Shown: in pieces, positions 25,824-35,393 of the stretch
Numbering within the stretch: position 1 is the first letter of the stretch
Layout of the letters: each line of letters begins with the position of its first letter
Assembly: GCA_020692205.1 (NCBI GenBank)
Contig: JAIMKV010000047.1
Coordinates: 1 to 40,624, forward strand
Source: Myxosarcina sp. GA_180221_E-2-1-MAG-40_15
GTDB taxonomy: Bacteria; Cyanobacteriota; Cyanobacteriia; Cyanobacteriales; Xenococcaceae
Reading direction: 5' to 3'
Length of the DNA stretch: 40,624 nucleotides
Made by a program: the position numbers and the translations under genes
The notes under the pieces: model-generated
Database searches by the model: none
The model's input: only the letters and a program-made list of their open reading frames with translations
What the model was told of the DNA's origin: nothing

Positions 25824-26858
25824 ATGATTACTTGCCCTAGTTGCAATCATCAAAACCCCGAAGGATCTTTGCAATGCGAAAATTGTTATACTCCCTTGCC
25901 AGCTTCAACTAGCTGCCCCAACTGTGGGGCATCAGTTCAGACAGATGCTACTTTTTGTGGCCAATGTGGCTTCAATTTACAGGCAGAGAATCCACTCTCT
26001 GCCTCTGTTGAAGAAGCTGCGGTTGATTCGCTACCAAACATTTCTTTAGAAGAGGTATCTTTACCAAATGAGCAAATACCTCTTGCAGAAGCAAACCCTG
26101 ATATATTACCCCAAACCCCAACGTCACCTACAATTCAAAGCCCTTGGGATGACAATGAATGGGATGATCATGAAATTGAAGCAACTGAAGATGATCGCAC
26201 TTTTGCTCAGACTCAAGAGTTAACCTACGGCTTTCCTGAAACCGAATCAAGCCAGACCATCAGCTTTGTGTCAGAAACCCCTGAAGCTGAATTTGCCGAA
26301 ACAGAATCAAATTCTGCTAATGAAGCTACTATGATGTGGGAATCTGAAGCTCCAAATTTGGATTTAGGGCATGACTCAACTCCAGTAAGTTCTGAAGAAT
26401 TAGCCATAAAATCAGAACAGTTTTCAACAAGTTCTGAATCTGATCTTGCAGCTCAAACTCAAGCCAAATCTACAAGAGAAAACAATTCAGCAGCTTTGGG
26501 CAACTTGACTGGTGCAACGCAGTTACAAATACAAACTGCTAGTCTGCTTCATTTGCAGAGCAACACTACTATAGAAATTTCTGACCACCTAGACGTGGTT
26601 CATATTGGAAAACCTAATGGTCAAATTCCTCCAGATATCGACGTAGCTGGTTTTCCAGATTCTGAAGTAGTGTCGCGGGTTCATGCCGATATTAGAATTG
26701 AGGGAGATGCTTACTATATTGAAGATGTGGGCAGTTCTAATGGAACTTATATCAATCACGCTCCTTTACTCAAAGGGAATCGTCATCGATTAAGAGCTGG
26801 CGATCGCGTTGCTTTAGGGAAAGGTGATTTGGTAACGTTTATTTTTCAACTGGGCTAG
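25824..26858 (+). CDS. Double zinc-ribbon protein with FHA domain
   Basis: A 344-residue protein. Two zinc ribbons open it (C4, C7, C18, C21 and C31, C34, C45, C48). A long acidic, low-complexity linker follows, roughly residues 52-230. The C-terminal FHA domain (about 245-344) has SRVHADIRI and GSSNGTYIN, the phosphothreonine-binding residues. FHA domains read Ser/Thr kinase signals, so this may be a substrate or reader in such a pathway, but no kinase lies nearby. An in-frame TTG at 25812 is less likely than the ATG at 25824. Confidence 0.85.
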   Translation: MITCPSCNHQNPEGSLQCENCYTPLPASTSCPNCGASVQTDATFCGQCGFNLQAENPLSASVEEAAVDSLPNISLEEVSLPNEQIPLAEANPDILPQTPTSPTIQSPWDDNEWDDHEIEATEDDRTFAQTQELTYGFPETESSQTISFVSETPEAEFAETESNSANEATMMWESEAPNLDLGHDSTPVSSEELAIKSEQFSTSSESDLAAQTQAKSTRENNSAALGNLTGATQLQIQTASLLHLQSNTTIEISDHLDVVHIGKPNGQIPPDIDVAGFPDSEVVSRVHADIRIEGDAYYIEDVGSSNGTYINHAPLLKGNRHRLRAGDRVALGKGDLVTFIFQLG

Positions 26859-26869
26859 AATTTTAAGTA

Positions 26870-26932
26870 TTCAACAATATAGATTCATTTAATGACCGCG
26901 AATTTAATCATTAAAAAGTGCAAATTGTTGAA
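26870..26932. terminator. Nested palindromes between convergent genes
   Basis: TTCAACAAT (26870-26878) and ATTGTTGAA (26924-26932) form a perfect outer 9-bp stem. TTTAATGA (26888-26895) and TCATTAAA (26908-26915) form a perfect inner 8-bp stem. The site lies exactly between the FHA gene and the convergent exported-protein gene, which suggests a bidirectional terminator. Confidence 0.5.
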
Positions 26933-26966
26933 AAATGTTACCAACAATAAACATTTATTAACTGAT

Positions 26967-27662
26967 TTAACGTCTAGCTAAGTCAGTTAATAAAGTCAAA
27001 TCTAAATCGTTGTTGGGATCGATGGAAACTAATTCCACTTCGTTTCCTCCCAGCAATAGCCCAGCGAGCGCACCCGCACCCGCACCGCCTAAGACTTCTA
27101 TCGCGCCAATATTGCCGAAAATTTCTGATAAGACTGCAGCAGCAGCACCACCAATTGCTGCGCCTTTAAGAATATCTCCTGTATTTGCGCCTTTTTTGAC
27201 AACTTCTCGGCGAGTTACCACCTCAGATACCGCATCAATCGACTGAGTTGTGCCGTCAGGAAATACTATTTCTTGAGCGACAAACAAAGAGCCAGATTCA
27301 TCATCACTTGGTTGAATTTGTCCAAAAATTTCGCTGCCATAAGGAATTAAAGTATTGCGTCTATTGTCTCTAACATTGGCAGCAACCAAGAGGGTAACGG
27401 AAACTGTTTCCTCTGGGGTTACTAAGATTTTGGACTCTTCATACTCGACGGGAATGACAAAGCCGCTGGGTACAGTATTGGGAATGACACTCGGATTGCG
27501 GTTGGTTCTAGGAGGTGAATATTCTCTGTTGCCGCTTGGTCTTTGTTCAGGGAAAAGCTGTGCTTGAGCAGGAGTTATATTGGCTAGATTAGCAATTGTT
27601 GCTGAAGCAGATAGAATCATCAAAATAGAAGTAGCTATTTTGGAGTGTTTTGCGTTAAACAT
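26967..27662 (-). CDS. Exported glycine-rich protein
   Basis: A 231-residue protein with a signal peptide (hydrophobic core IATSILMILSASATIANLA, then ITPAQA near residue 33). A proline-rich stretch follows, then a beta-rich domain with RNTLIPYGSEIFGQIQPS and SLFVAQEIVFPDGTTQSIDAVS. A glycine-rich segment (ILKGAAIGGAAAAVLSEIFG and GGAGAGALAGLLLGGN) comes near the C-terminus. The LIPYGSEIFGQI pattern resembles the beta-barrel domain of VirB10/TrbI-like proteins, but there is no secretion or conjugation gene nearby, so only a fold resemblance is claimed. It is divergent from the lytic transglycosylase. Confidence 0.65.
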   Translation of the reverse strand: MFNAKHSKIATSILMILSASATIANLANITPAQAQLFPEQRPSGNREYSPPRTNRNPSVIPNTVPSGFVIPVEYEESKILVTPEETVSVTLLVAANVRDNRRNTLIPYGSEIFGQIQPSDDESGSLFVAQEIVFPDGTTQSIDAVSEVVTRREVVKKGANTGDILKGAAIGGAAAAVLSEIFGNIGAIEVLGGAGAGALAGLLLGGNEVELVSIDPNNDLDLTLLTDLARR

Positions 27663-27754
27663 GACTAGATAAAAATATTTCTCTTATAGATTAGTTATGA
27701 GCATTTGACGCAGAGCTACAGATCATAGTTCCAAATTTATTTGGCTTCTCGTGA

Positions 27755-27770
27755 GGATCGGACTCGATCC
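27755..27770. promoter_or_regulatory. Short perfect palindrome in a divergent gap
   Basis: GGATCG and CGATCC with a 4-base loop, midway between the exported-protein and transglycosylase genes. It may be an operator. It is supported only by symmetry and position. Confidence 0.25.
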
Positions 27771-27857
27771 GTACTTTAAGTGTCTTACTTAACGAAAATG
27801 ATATAGGAAAGATTTTCATTTCTTACCTTCAATCAATCCTTATCCTTTAGCAGACTC

Positions 27858-30071
27858 ATGCTAAAATCCCACGTGCAATCCAAAAAACCTCAACCACAAT
27901 CCAAAAGATATCAAGCTAGATTGTTCTCAAAACCTAAAAAGTTAGCGGCACTCTTCTTAATTTTTACTCTAGGCTGGTTAGCTTGGCATTACCAAAAGCA
28001 TCAGTCTGCTAAATTAGGGCAGCTAGAATCGACTCAAACACCAGCTTCGGCAGTTCTACGCTCACTTTCTCCTGTTGCCAGAAGATCTCAGCTACAACTT
28101 CTTGCTTCGATTAAAGAGTCGCGTAATTTATCTCCAGCCAAGTTACGCGATCGCCATCGCGCCCGTTATCTATTGGCTGCGGATTTAATTGAGCAACAGC
28201 AAGGTAAACTGGCCTTGACTTATCTTCAGGGATTAGCATCAGACTATCCACTACTGTATCCTCAAATTTTATTTAAAACTGCTCAAGCGTATCAGCAAGA
28301 CAAGCAGGAAGAAGCAGCCCAAAAAACTCTAAAATATTTAATTAAAACTTATCCTCAGCATCCACTAGCCGCCAACGCTATCGCCCTGCTTGAGAATAAT
28401 CAGGCTGCAATCACGAGATTAATTAGGGAATTTCCTGAGCATCCAATCACGCAGAAAATTGCTCGCCAACGTCTGCGCCAAAATCCTAACCAGTTTGAAT
28501 TATTAATGCTAATAGCAAGATATAGTCGAGATTCAAACCTAAATGCAGTTCGCGATCGCCTTGTATTAGACTATCCTGCCCAGTTAACTCCTGAAGATTG
28601 GGAAGCGATCGCCGATGGTTACTGGCAAGTCGAAGAACATCGTAAAGCTGCCGATGCCTATACTTTTGCCGCTCCCACACCCCGCAATCTCTATCGCGCT
28701 GCCAGAGGATTTCATCGTAACGGAAATTTGTCTACAGCTCGCAGCGCATATCAAAGACTCATTAAAGAATATCATGATGCTAGAGAAACAGGACAAGCCT
28801 TAATCGATCTTGCCAGTATCTCTAGCGGTGATGAAGCAGTGGTATATCTGGAAAAAGCGATCGCCGAATTTCCCCAAAATGCGCCACAAGCCTATCACAA
28901 CAAAGCCAACGTCCATGAACGTTTTGGCAAGCATCAAGCTGCCCATGATTCTCGGCAGAAATTATTAAATCAATATAGTGACTCGGCTGCTGCTGCCCAA
29001 TATCGTTGGCAGACTGCCCAACAACTTGCAGCCAAGGGCAACAAAAGTGATGCTTTAGAGTGGATGCAGCCTGTGGTCAAATCCAAGCAAGAGTTAGATT
29101 TTGCGCCTAAAGCTCTTTATTGGACGGGGAAGTGGGCGAACGAGGTTAACAAGTCTAAGGTAGCCAAGACAGCCTTTAATCAAGTCATTAAACTCTATCC
29201 TCAATCTTATTGGGCATGGCGTTCTGCGGTCATGCTAGGGTGGAATGTGGCAGATTTTGAGCAGATGCGTCCTCAATCACCTGTCTTAGATTTAACTAAA
29301 AACTATAGTCCTTTGCCAATGGGTTCAGAAGCTTTGCAGGAGCTATATTTCCTAGGTCAGTATGATGAGGCCTGGCTATTATTACAGTCAGAAATTGAAC
29401 AACCGCAACAATTATCGGTTAACGAGCAATTTACCGAAGGGCTTTTGAAGCTAGAACTTGGTCACTATAGCGAGGGAATGCAGGAAATTTGGGAATTAAC
29501 TAAGCGAGAAACTCCTCAAGAACTACGGCAGTGGAGAGCCTTACGTCAAACGGAAGCTTATTGGCATGGTTTATTTCCCTTTCCCTATCAGCAACAGATT
29601 CGGCAATATGCCACAAAGGAGCAAATTAATCCTCTGTTAGTTATCTCGGTGATGCGAAAAGAATCTACTTTCGATCCCGACATTAATTCTGCTGTTGGGG
29701 CTGTTGGTTTAATGCAGATTGTGCCACCAACTGCTCAATGGGTTGCCGAACAAATTCAACTAGCCAATTATTCACTGACCAATCCCGAAGACAATATCAA
29801 AATTGGTACTTGGTATCTCAAACACAATCACCATCGTTACCAAAATGATTCTTTGTTGGCAGTCGCTAGCTATAATGCTGGTACGAGTAATGTCAACGCT
29901 TGGTTAGAAATATCTGAGATCGGCGATCGCGATCTCTTTGTCGAACAAATACCTTTTGCCGAAACTAAGGACTATGTGGAGGGAGTATTCGGTAATTATT
30001 GGAACTATTTACGCTTATATAACCCTGAAATACGTCAAAAAATCGATGATTTACCGAAAAACACTGATTAA
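27858..30071 (+). CDS. TPR-containing lytic transglycosylase (Slt70-like)
   Basis: Cleaves the glycan strands of peptidoglycan. The 737-residue protein starts with a basic tail and one hydrophobic helix (KLAALFLIFTLGWLAWHYQ) that acts as signal or anchor. A long helical superstructure of TPR-type repeats covers about 90-540. The C-terminal SLT domain has NPLLVISVMRKESTFDP with catalytic E602, SAVGAVGLMQIVP and VASYNAGTSNV. The architecture is that of Slt70, although the repeat region is longer than in many bacteria. Location is periplasmic. Confidence 0.9.
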   Translation: MLKSHVQSKKPQPQSKRYQARLFSKPKKLAALFLIFTLGWLAWHYQKHQSAKLGQLESTQTPASAVLRSLSPVARRSQLQLLASIKESRNLSPAKLRDRHRARYLLAADLIEQQQGKLALTYLQGLASDYPLLYPQILFKTAQAYQQDKQEEAAQKTLKYLIKTYPQHPLAANAIALLENNQAAITRLIREFPEHPITQKIARQRLRQNPNQFELLMLIARYSRDSNLNAVRDRLVLDYPAQLTPEDWEAIADGYWQVEEHRKAADAYTFAAPTPRNLYRAARGFHRNGNLSTARSAYQRLIKEYHDARETGQALIDLASISSGDEAVVYLEKAIAEFPQNAPQAYHNKANVHERFGKHQAAHDSRQKLLNQYSDSAAAAQYRWQTAQQLAAKGNKSDALEWMQPVVKSKQELDFAPKALYWTGKWANEVNKSKVAKTAFNQVIKLYPQSYWAWRSAVMLGWNVADFEQMRPQSPVLDLTKNYSPLPMGSEALQELYFLGQYDEAWLLLQSEIEQPQQLSVNEQFTEGLLKLELGHYSEGMQEIWELTKRETPQELRQWRALRQTEAYWHGLFPFPYQQQIRQYATKEQINPLLVISVMRKESTFDPDINSAVGAVGLMQIVPPTAQWVAEQIQLANYSLTNPEDNIKIGTWYLKHNHHRYQNDSLLAVASYNAGTSNVNAWLEISEIGDRDLFVEQIPFAETKDYVEGVFGNYWNYLRLYNPEIRQKIDDLPKNTD

Positions 30072-30130
30072 TAGTCAGAGAAACTTATAGTTATTGTCGA
30101 ACGATCATGATAGTTTCGACTCTAGGTCAT

Positions 30131-30164
30131 AAAAAATGCAAAGCAAAATACCTTCTGCTTTGCA
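30131..30164 (-). terminator. ugd rho-independent terminator
   Basis: TGCAAAGCA (30137-30145) and TGCTTTGCA (30156-30164) form a perfect 9-bp stem. On the minus strand six T follow directly (30136-30131). It lies 51 bases beyond the ugd stop codon. Confidence 0.85.
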
Positions 30165-30214
30165 CTATTGATCAAACTGAGACAATTAAACGATAATACT
30201 TCAGTCAGTCAAAT

Positions 30215-31561
30215 TTATCGTCCCATACCGATGTAGCGTATACCAGCAGCCTCTACTGCATCGCGGTCTAAAAAATTACGTCCATCGATGACGAGCAGAT
30301 TGTTCATTAATCCAGCTATTTTGTTAAAGTCCAGCTTGAGAAATTCCTTCCAGTCGGTAACTAGAACCAGAGCATCACAATTATCTGCCAACATTTCAGC
30401 GTTAGTTTCGATAATCACATTAGAAAGACCATGACTTAAGCCTGATTGGGAAACAATGGGATCATAGGCTTTGACCCTTGCTCCCAAACGATTTAGCTGC
30501 TCAATTAAATCTAATGCAGGGGCATCTCTCATATCATCGGTATCTGGTTTGAAAGTCAAACCTAATAAACCAATCGTTTTTCCCTTGAGTATTTTTAACT
30601 CATTTTGGAGTTTTTCCAAGGCGATTAAGCGTTGACGCTGATTAACGTTGATTGCCGCCTTTAATAGCTCAGACTCATAATTATAGTCATCGGCAGTATG
30701 AACTAAAGCCGAAACATCTTTGGGGAAACAAGAGCCACCCCAGCCAATTCCCGCACTCAAAAACTTGCCTCCAATACGAGAATCTAAGCCAATTCCTTTG
30801 GCAACTTGAGTAACATCGGCACCAACGCGATCGCAAATATTTGCCACTTCGTTGATAAAGCTAATTTTTGTTGCCAAAAATGAGTTAGCCGCATATTTGA
30901 TCATTTCAGCCGAACTCAGATCAGTGACTACCACTGGAACTTCAGGCAGAGATTGATCTTCGGCAAATTTCCTGGTTACCAAAGGTTGGTATAGTTCTTG
31001 CATCATCGAAATAGCTTTACCGCTGTTGCCACCTAAAACAATACGGTCTGGATTAAAAGTATCATATACTGCTGAACCTTCTCTTAAAAACTCAGGATTA
31101 CTGACTACATCAAAGCAGGGTTCAATGTTAGTACCAGATTCTTTGTTACCATCGAGAACTAGCATTCTTACCCAGTCGCCAGAACCAATTGGAACGGTAG
31201 ACTTATTAACAATTACCTTGTATTCTGCTTGTAGATGAGTCCCAATTCCGCGAGCCACCGCTTCAACGTAACGAGTGTCGCTTTCTCCTGTCGGTAAAGG
31301 TGGGGTACCTACGGCAATATATAAAATCTCTCCATGAGCCACACCTTTTGACAAGTCAGAAGTAAAAATTAATCTACCAGATTCAGCAGAAGATTTCATC
31401 AGTTCAGACAAGCCAGGCTCATAGATTGGCGATTGTCCAGACTGCATTAACTTAACTTTTTCTTCATTGTTATCGACACAGATTACATCGTGTCCGATAT
31501 GAGATAAGCAAACACCAGTAACCAAACCGACATATCCAGTACCAATAACGCAAACACGCAT
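30215..31561 (-). CDS. ugd: UDP-glucose 6-dehydrogenase
   Basis: Oxidises UDP-glucose to UDP-glucuronate with two NAD+. The 448-residue protein begins MRVCVIGTGYVGLVTGVCLS, an NAD-binding Rossmann motif. The active-site cysteine is C278 in GWGGSCFPKD. The C-terminal domain has LTFKPDTDDMRDAPAL. It follows the UDP-glucuronate decarboxylase gene by 104 bases on the same strand and has a strong terminator after it. Its product is the substrate of that neighbour. Confidence 0.96.
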   Translation of the reverse strand: MRVCVIGTGYVGLVTGVCLSHIGHDVICVDNNEEKVKLMQSGQSPIYEPGLSELMKSSAESGRLIFTSDLSKGVAHGEILYIAVGTPPLPTGESDTRYVEAVARGIGTHLQAEYKVIVNKSTVPIGSGDWVRMLVLDGNKESGTNIEPCFDVVSNPEFLREGSAVYDTFNPDRIVLGGNSGKAISMMQELYQPLVTRKFAEDQSLPEVPVVVTDLSSAEMIKYAANSFLATKISFINEVANICDRVGADVTQVAKGIGLDSRIGGKFLSAGIGWGGSCFPKDVSALVHTADDYNYESELLKAAINVNQRQRLIALEKLQNELKILKGKTIGLLGLTFKPDTDDMRDAPALDLIEQLNRLGARVKAYDPIVSQSGLSHGLSNVIIETNAEMLADNCDALVLVTDWKEFLKLDFNKIAGLMNNLLVIDGRNFLDRDAVEAAGIRYIGMGR

Positions 31562-31665
31562 AGAATTAATTAACCTCTTGTATTGTTTATTATCTTGTGT
31601 TTAATGTGTTTCGAGCTAATCGCTGAACATACATATTAGAAGAGAATCCAGAGCTTGAATTTTGC

Positions 31666-32604
31666 TTAAGATTTGGCTTCATTAATCCGAGAACTAAAAT
31701 CTTCTATAGTCATTTTTAAACCTTCTTCCAGATTAATTTTGGGTTCCCAATCCAACAGATTTTTGGCTTTGGTGATATCAGGTTGTCTTTGTTTAGGATC
31801 GTCTTGCGGAAGGGGTTTGAACGCTAATTCTGCTCCAGGATTAATCATTTTTTGAATTGTCTCAGCAAGCTGTAGAATAGTATACTCCCCAGGATTACCA
31901 ATATTAATTGGGCCGATGTGTTCTCCGTTCATTAAACGCATCATTCCTTCAACTAAGTCGGCTACATAGCAAAAGCTACGGGTTTGCAAACCATCACCAT
32001 AAATTGTTAAGGGAATGCCTTTTAGTGCTTGAACGATAAAATTGCTGACAACGCGACCATCGTTTTCAAACATTCTTGGTCCATAAGTGTTGAAAATTCG
32101 CATGATGCGGATGTCAACATTGTTTTGTCGATGGTAATCGAAAGCTAAGGTTTCAGCTACTCTTTTACCTTCGTCATAGCAGCTACGTATACCAATACAG
32201 TTGACGTTACCGCGATATTCTTCTGGTTGAGGATGGACATCAGGATCACCGTATACTTCGGAGGTAGATGCGAGGAGAAATCTTGCCTTGACTCGCTTGG
32301 CTAAGCCCAACATATTTAACGTACCCATCACGTTGGTTTTGATGGTTTTTACTGGGTTGTATTGATAGTGAACGGGAGAAGCTGGACAAGCAAGATGATA
32401 AATTTGATCTACTTCTAAACGAATTGGTTCGGTGATGTCGTGACGGATTAATTCAAAGTAAGGATTATCAATCCAATGACGAATATTACGCTTATGACCA
32501 GTGAAAAAATTATCCAGGCAGATTACGTCATGACCCTGTTTCATCAAGCGATCAATGAGGTGGGAACCGATAAACCCTGCACCACCTGTTACTAATATTC
32601 TCAT
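31666..32604 (-). CDS. UDP-glucuronate decarboxylase (UDP-xylose synthase)
   Basis: Converts UDP-glucuronate to UDP-xylose, an extended short-chain dehydrogenase with bound NAD+. Using the ATG at 32604 the protein has 312 residues and begins [21 protein letters not shown] further in-frame start at 32631 would add nine residues without family support. The catalytic Tyr/Lys pair is in [20 protein letters not shown] and the C-terminal [11 protein letters not shown] block are typical. The adjacent ugd supplies the substrate, which supports the assignment. Confidence 0.92.
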   Translation of the reverse strand: MRILVTGGAGFIGSHLIDRLMKQGHDVICLDNFFTGHKRNIRHWIDNPYFELIRHDITEPIRLEVDQIYHLACPASPVHYQYNPVKTIKTNVMGTLNMLGLAKRVKARFLLASTSEVYGDPDVHPQPEEYRGNVNCIGIRSCYDEGKRVAETLAFDYHRQNNVDIRIMRIFNTYGPRMFENDGRVVSNFIVQALKGIPLTIYGDGLQTRSFCYVADLVEGMMRLMNGEHIGPINIGNPGEYTILQLAETIQKMINPGAELAFKPLPQDDPKQRQPDITKAKNLLDWEPKINLEEGLKMTIEDFSSRINEAKS

Positions 32605-32705
32605 TTGTAGATTTAATTTTAAGTATTTCAAGACAATCTTAAACTAACCTTGCAATATTTGCGATGTCTGCTAAGGTAACAAAATCTACATAGTGAATAT
32701 TTTAT

Positions 32706-33854
32706 TTATAAATATTTATATAAAGTATCTCTTTGTTGTTTGGGTCGATTTAAAGTGGCGATCGCCTGTTCTAAAGTTGCTACTGTCATGCAGGTTCCTC
32801 CTTGCGCTCCAGCCATAGTGGTGATGTGTTCTTCCATCAGTGTGCCACCAATATCGTTACAACCACTCTGCAGTGCTTGTTTAGCTCCTTCCAAGCCAAT
32901 TTTAACCCAACTTGGTTGATGATTTGGTACCCAGTTACCCAAAAAGATTCGGGCAACAGCAGTTAAATGCAATACCTCTGACAATAAAGGTTGATCCCTG
33001 CCAACGCGGTGGCGAATGGGAGCAGGTGCTTCTTGTCCTACAAAGGGTAAGATAATAAATTCGGTAATTCTAGCAGGATAATGGTTACTAACGGCAGTTT
33101 GCTGGAGCGATCGCAATTTATCTAGATGTTCGATTTGCTGTTGAGGAGTCTCAATATGCCCAGATAACATGGTGCTAGTGGTTGGTATTCCCAAACGATG
33201 CGCCAAACTAATTATTTCTAACCAGGTAGCACTATTGATTTTTTCAGGACAAATAATCTTTCTGACGCGATCGTCTAAAACTTCGGCTGCTGTACCTGGC
33301 ATCGAACCTAAACCAGCGTTTTTTAAGGCTAACAGTACCTGTTCATAGCTAAGATCATCTTCCCTAGCAATAAACTGAATCTCCTGAGGCGAAAAAGCGT
33401 GTAGATGTAGTTGAGGGAAATGTGATTTGATTTTTTTAATTAAGTTGAGATAGTAAGAAAGAGATGTCCCGTCAAGTTTCGCTTGGGGGTTTAAACCACC
33501 TTGCATACAGATTTCCGTTGCGCCAATTTTAACCGCCTCCGCAGCTTTGCTAATTATTTGTTCTATATCTAGCCAAAATGAGCCTGCTTCATTCGCATCA
33601 CGCCGAAATGCACAAAAACTACAGTGCTGCTCACAGATATTAGTAAAATTAATATTGCGATTAATTACATAAGTAACCGTATCTCCTGCCTGTTTGTAGC
33701 GAAGACAATCTGCTGTTTGGGCAATCGTCGATCTGACTGCTAAATCTTTTTGCTGAATTAATTCAATTGCTTCGGTAACCGAAATATCTACACCCTGTTC
33801 GGCTCGATTTAAAATGTCTGCTATTACCAGTGTAACTTGAGCTTGATAAACCAC
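32706..33854 (-). CDS. cofH: FO synthase subunit CofH
   Basis: A radical-SAM enzyme that, with CofG, makes 7,8-didemethyl-8-hydroxy-5-deazariboflavin (FO), the chromophore of coenzyme F420 and an antenna pigment of some cyanobacterial photolyases. The 382-residue protein has the cluster motif CEQHCSFC (C74, C78, C81), MQGGLNPQ, and the C-terminal [13 protein letters not shown] block typical of CofH. It starts at a GTG (33854). No cofG lies in the window. It is separated from its neighbours by 102 and 179 bases. Confidence 0.92.
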   Translation of the reverse strand: MVYQAQVTLVIADILNRAEQGVDISVTEAIELIQQKDLAVRSTIAQTADCLRYKQAGDTVTYVINRNINFTNICEQHCSFCAFRRDANEAGSFWLDIEQIISKAAEAVKIGATEICMQGGLNPQAKLDGTSLSYYLNLIKKIKSHFPQLHLHAFSPQEIQFIAREDDLSYEQVLLALKNAGLGSMPGTAAEVLDDRVRKIICPEKINSATWLEIISLAHRLGIPTTSTMLSGHIETPQQQIEHLDKLRSLQQTAVSNHYPARITEFIILPFVGQEAPAPIRHRVGRDQPLLSEVLHLTAVARIFLGNWVPNHQPSWVKIGLEGAKQALQSGCNDIGGTLMEEHITTMAGAQGGTCMTVATLEQAIATLNRPKQQRDTLYKYL

Positions 33855-34033
33855 TTTTTTGGCTAACTCTAGCGAATATTTGTGCTGAAATAATTATTTT
33901 TAATGGTCTACCATTCTAGCGTGATCGCTTTGAAGGCAGATAAATCCTACCCAACCCTATAGCAAATTTAAATAGATTTAAATAGCGATCGCGCTTCATT
34001 AACTAAAAATATTAACTATACCTAGTCAATCAT

Positions 34034-34399
34034 TTATTTCCAGTTTAATTCCGCTTGCCTTAAAACATAAGCACTAACGTCTGCTATTTCTTGAGTAGTT
34101 AATTTATCTTGGTAGGCTGACATATTATTTTTGCCGTTGGTTACGATTGCAGCGATCGCAGCTTGAGTATCTACTTTATTTTTGTGCAGTGTCTTTAACT
34201 TTAAATTTCTGCCTCTACGGACAATATTGCCCCCATTAGCATGACAGCCAGCACAGTTGGCTTTGAATAGAGCTGCACCATGGTCTAAATCTGTTACAGG
34301 TTCAGCAATAGCAGGGGAATTGATCGCAGCCAATAAAACGAATATAGTAATCAAAACTATAGAAATAATTTTTCGCAAAATGATCATCTCCAGAACCAT
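34034..34399 (-). CDS. Cytochrome c6-like protein
   Basis: An exported class I c-type cytochrome of 121 residues. The signal region is IISIVLITIFVLLAAINSPAIA, the heme site CAGCH (residues 49-53), and the axial methionine M93 in KNNMSAYQDKL. True cytochrome c6, as at 8511, has NAMPAFKGRL here. The NNMSAY pattern fits the divergent c6B/c6C-like group with uncertain function. ATG at 34399 or 34387 could start it. It lies 28 bases downstream of rpiA and may share its transcript. Confidence 0.85.
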   Translation of the reverse strand: MVLEMIILRKIISIVLITIFVLLAAINSPAIAEPVTDLDHGAALFKANCAGCHANGGNIVRRGRNLKLKTLHKNKVDTQAAIAAIVTNGKNNMSAYQDKLTTQEIADVSAYVLRQAELNWK

Positions 34400-34427
34400 T
34401 ACTCAAAACTAATAGGCGATCGCTACT

Positions 34428-35129
34428 TTAAAATTCGCGAATTTCGGGCTTACCGTCTTTGATTGCCCCTACTAACACAATATCGGCTATACCGACAAAT
34501 AGCCCATTTTCCAAAACTCCAGGAAAATTATTGATCGTTTTTTCCATCTCACCAGGGTTATCAATATGGTCAAACTTAACGTCAATGACTAAGTTACCCT
34601 GATCGGTAACCACGGGGCCGGCTTTCTTAACACCCATTCGTAGTTCTGGTTTGCCGCCCAACTTTTCTAAACTACGCATTACAGGCGCAACTGCCATCGG
34701 AATAACTTCGACAGGCAATAAAAAAGTCGATCCCAGCCGCTCTACCAACTTGCCATCATCAACAACCACAATAAATTCATTGGCCAAAGAGTCTACGACT
34801 TTTTCGCGAGTATGTGCCGCACCACCCCCTTTAATCAGATTTTTCTGGGGATCTACCTCATCAGCACCATCGATCGCAATGTCAATATGGTCGATCGCAT
34901 CTAGAGTAACTAAGGGAATTTTAAACTTCTTGGCTAATACTTCTGCCTGAAATGAAGTTGGAACACCGACAATATTTTTAATTTCGCCTTTAGATAAGCG
35001 ATCGCCAATATATTCAATTGCATAGGCGGCAGTTGAACCTGAGCCTAATCCAACAATTGAGTCTGATTGAACCCGGGCAGCAGCGACTCTACCCACTTCT
35101 TGTTTCATGGTTTTGACAGGATCGTTCAT
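34428..35129 (-). CDS. rpiA: Ribose-5-phosphate isomerase A
   Basis: Interconverts ribose-5-phosphate and ribulose-5-phosphate in the pentose-phosphate and Calvin cycles. The 233-residue protein has [17 protein letters not shown] (phosphate-binding loop), [25 protein letters not shown] (catalytic Asp/Lys region) and [12 protein letters not shown]. The start at 35129 fits family length. It is followed after 28 bases by the c6-like cytochrome gene. Confidence 0.96.
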   Translation of the reverse strand: MNDPVKTMKQEVGRVAAARVQSDSIVGLGSGSTAAYAIEYIGDRLSKGEIKNIVGVPTSFQAEVLAKKFKIPLVTLDAIDHIDIAIDGADEVDPQKNLIKGGGAAHTREKVVDSLANEFIVVVDDGKLVERLGSTFLLPVEVIPMAVAPVMRSLEKLGGKPELRMGVKKAGPVVTDQGNLVIDVKFDHIDNPGEMEKTINNFPGVLENGLFVGIADIVLVGAIKDGKPEIREF

Positions 35130-35172
35130 TGAATTAGTCTCCGTATACCTGATAAATTGTTTAATCTGAGAT

Positions 35173-35325
35173 TTATTTTCTCAGATATCTGTCCCGAAAT
35201 TGGCATGACTGACAAATCAGATTAATAATTTTAGAACAGCCACAGGCGGAGCAAATTAAGCCACTATGGCAAAACAACTGGCTAAAAAAATTACGGTGTC
35301 CAATTACCCCAAGTTTCCTTTTGAG
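35173..35325 (-). CDS. Possible short cysteine-rich reading frame (start unclear)
   Basis: A 51-codon open frame without an ATG or GTG. A TTG at 35277 is the only candidate start. It encodes [20 protein letters not shown] followed by [14 protein letters not shown]. The CxxC pairs CSAC and CQSC plus two more cysteines look like a small zinc ribbon, uncommon in random sequence. It may be a small protein, the tail of a lost gene or chance. It lies between the RRM gene and rpiA, 44 bases before the rpiA start. Confidence 0.3.
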   Translation of the reverse strand, partial: LKRKLGVIGHRNFFSQLFCHSGLICSACGCSKIINLICQSCQFRDRYLRK

Positions 35326-35393
35326 TTATTGTCACCGTTTCAAAGTTCAAATTCTTGAAGCATACTTATGCCTTTCTGACATTACTAATAAGC

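Noticed and set aside
26967-27662. Conjugation protein (VirB10/TrbI)
   Set aside because: Only a short beta-strand pattern and a glycine-rich segment agree, and no mating or secretion genes are in the window.
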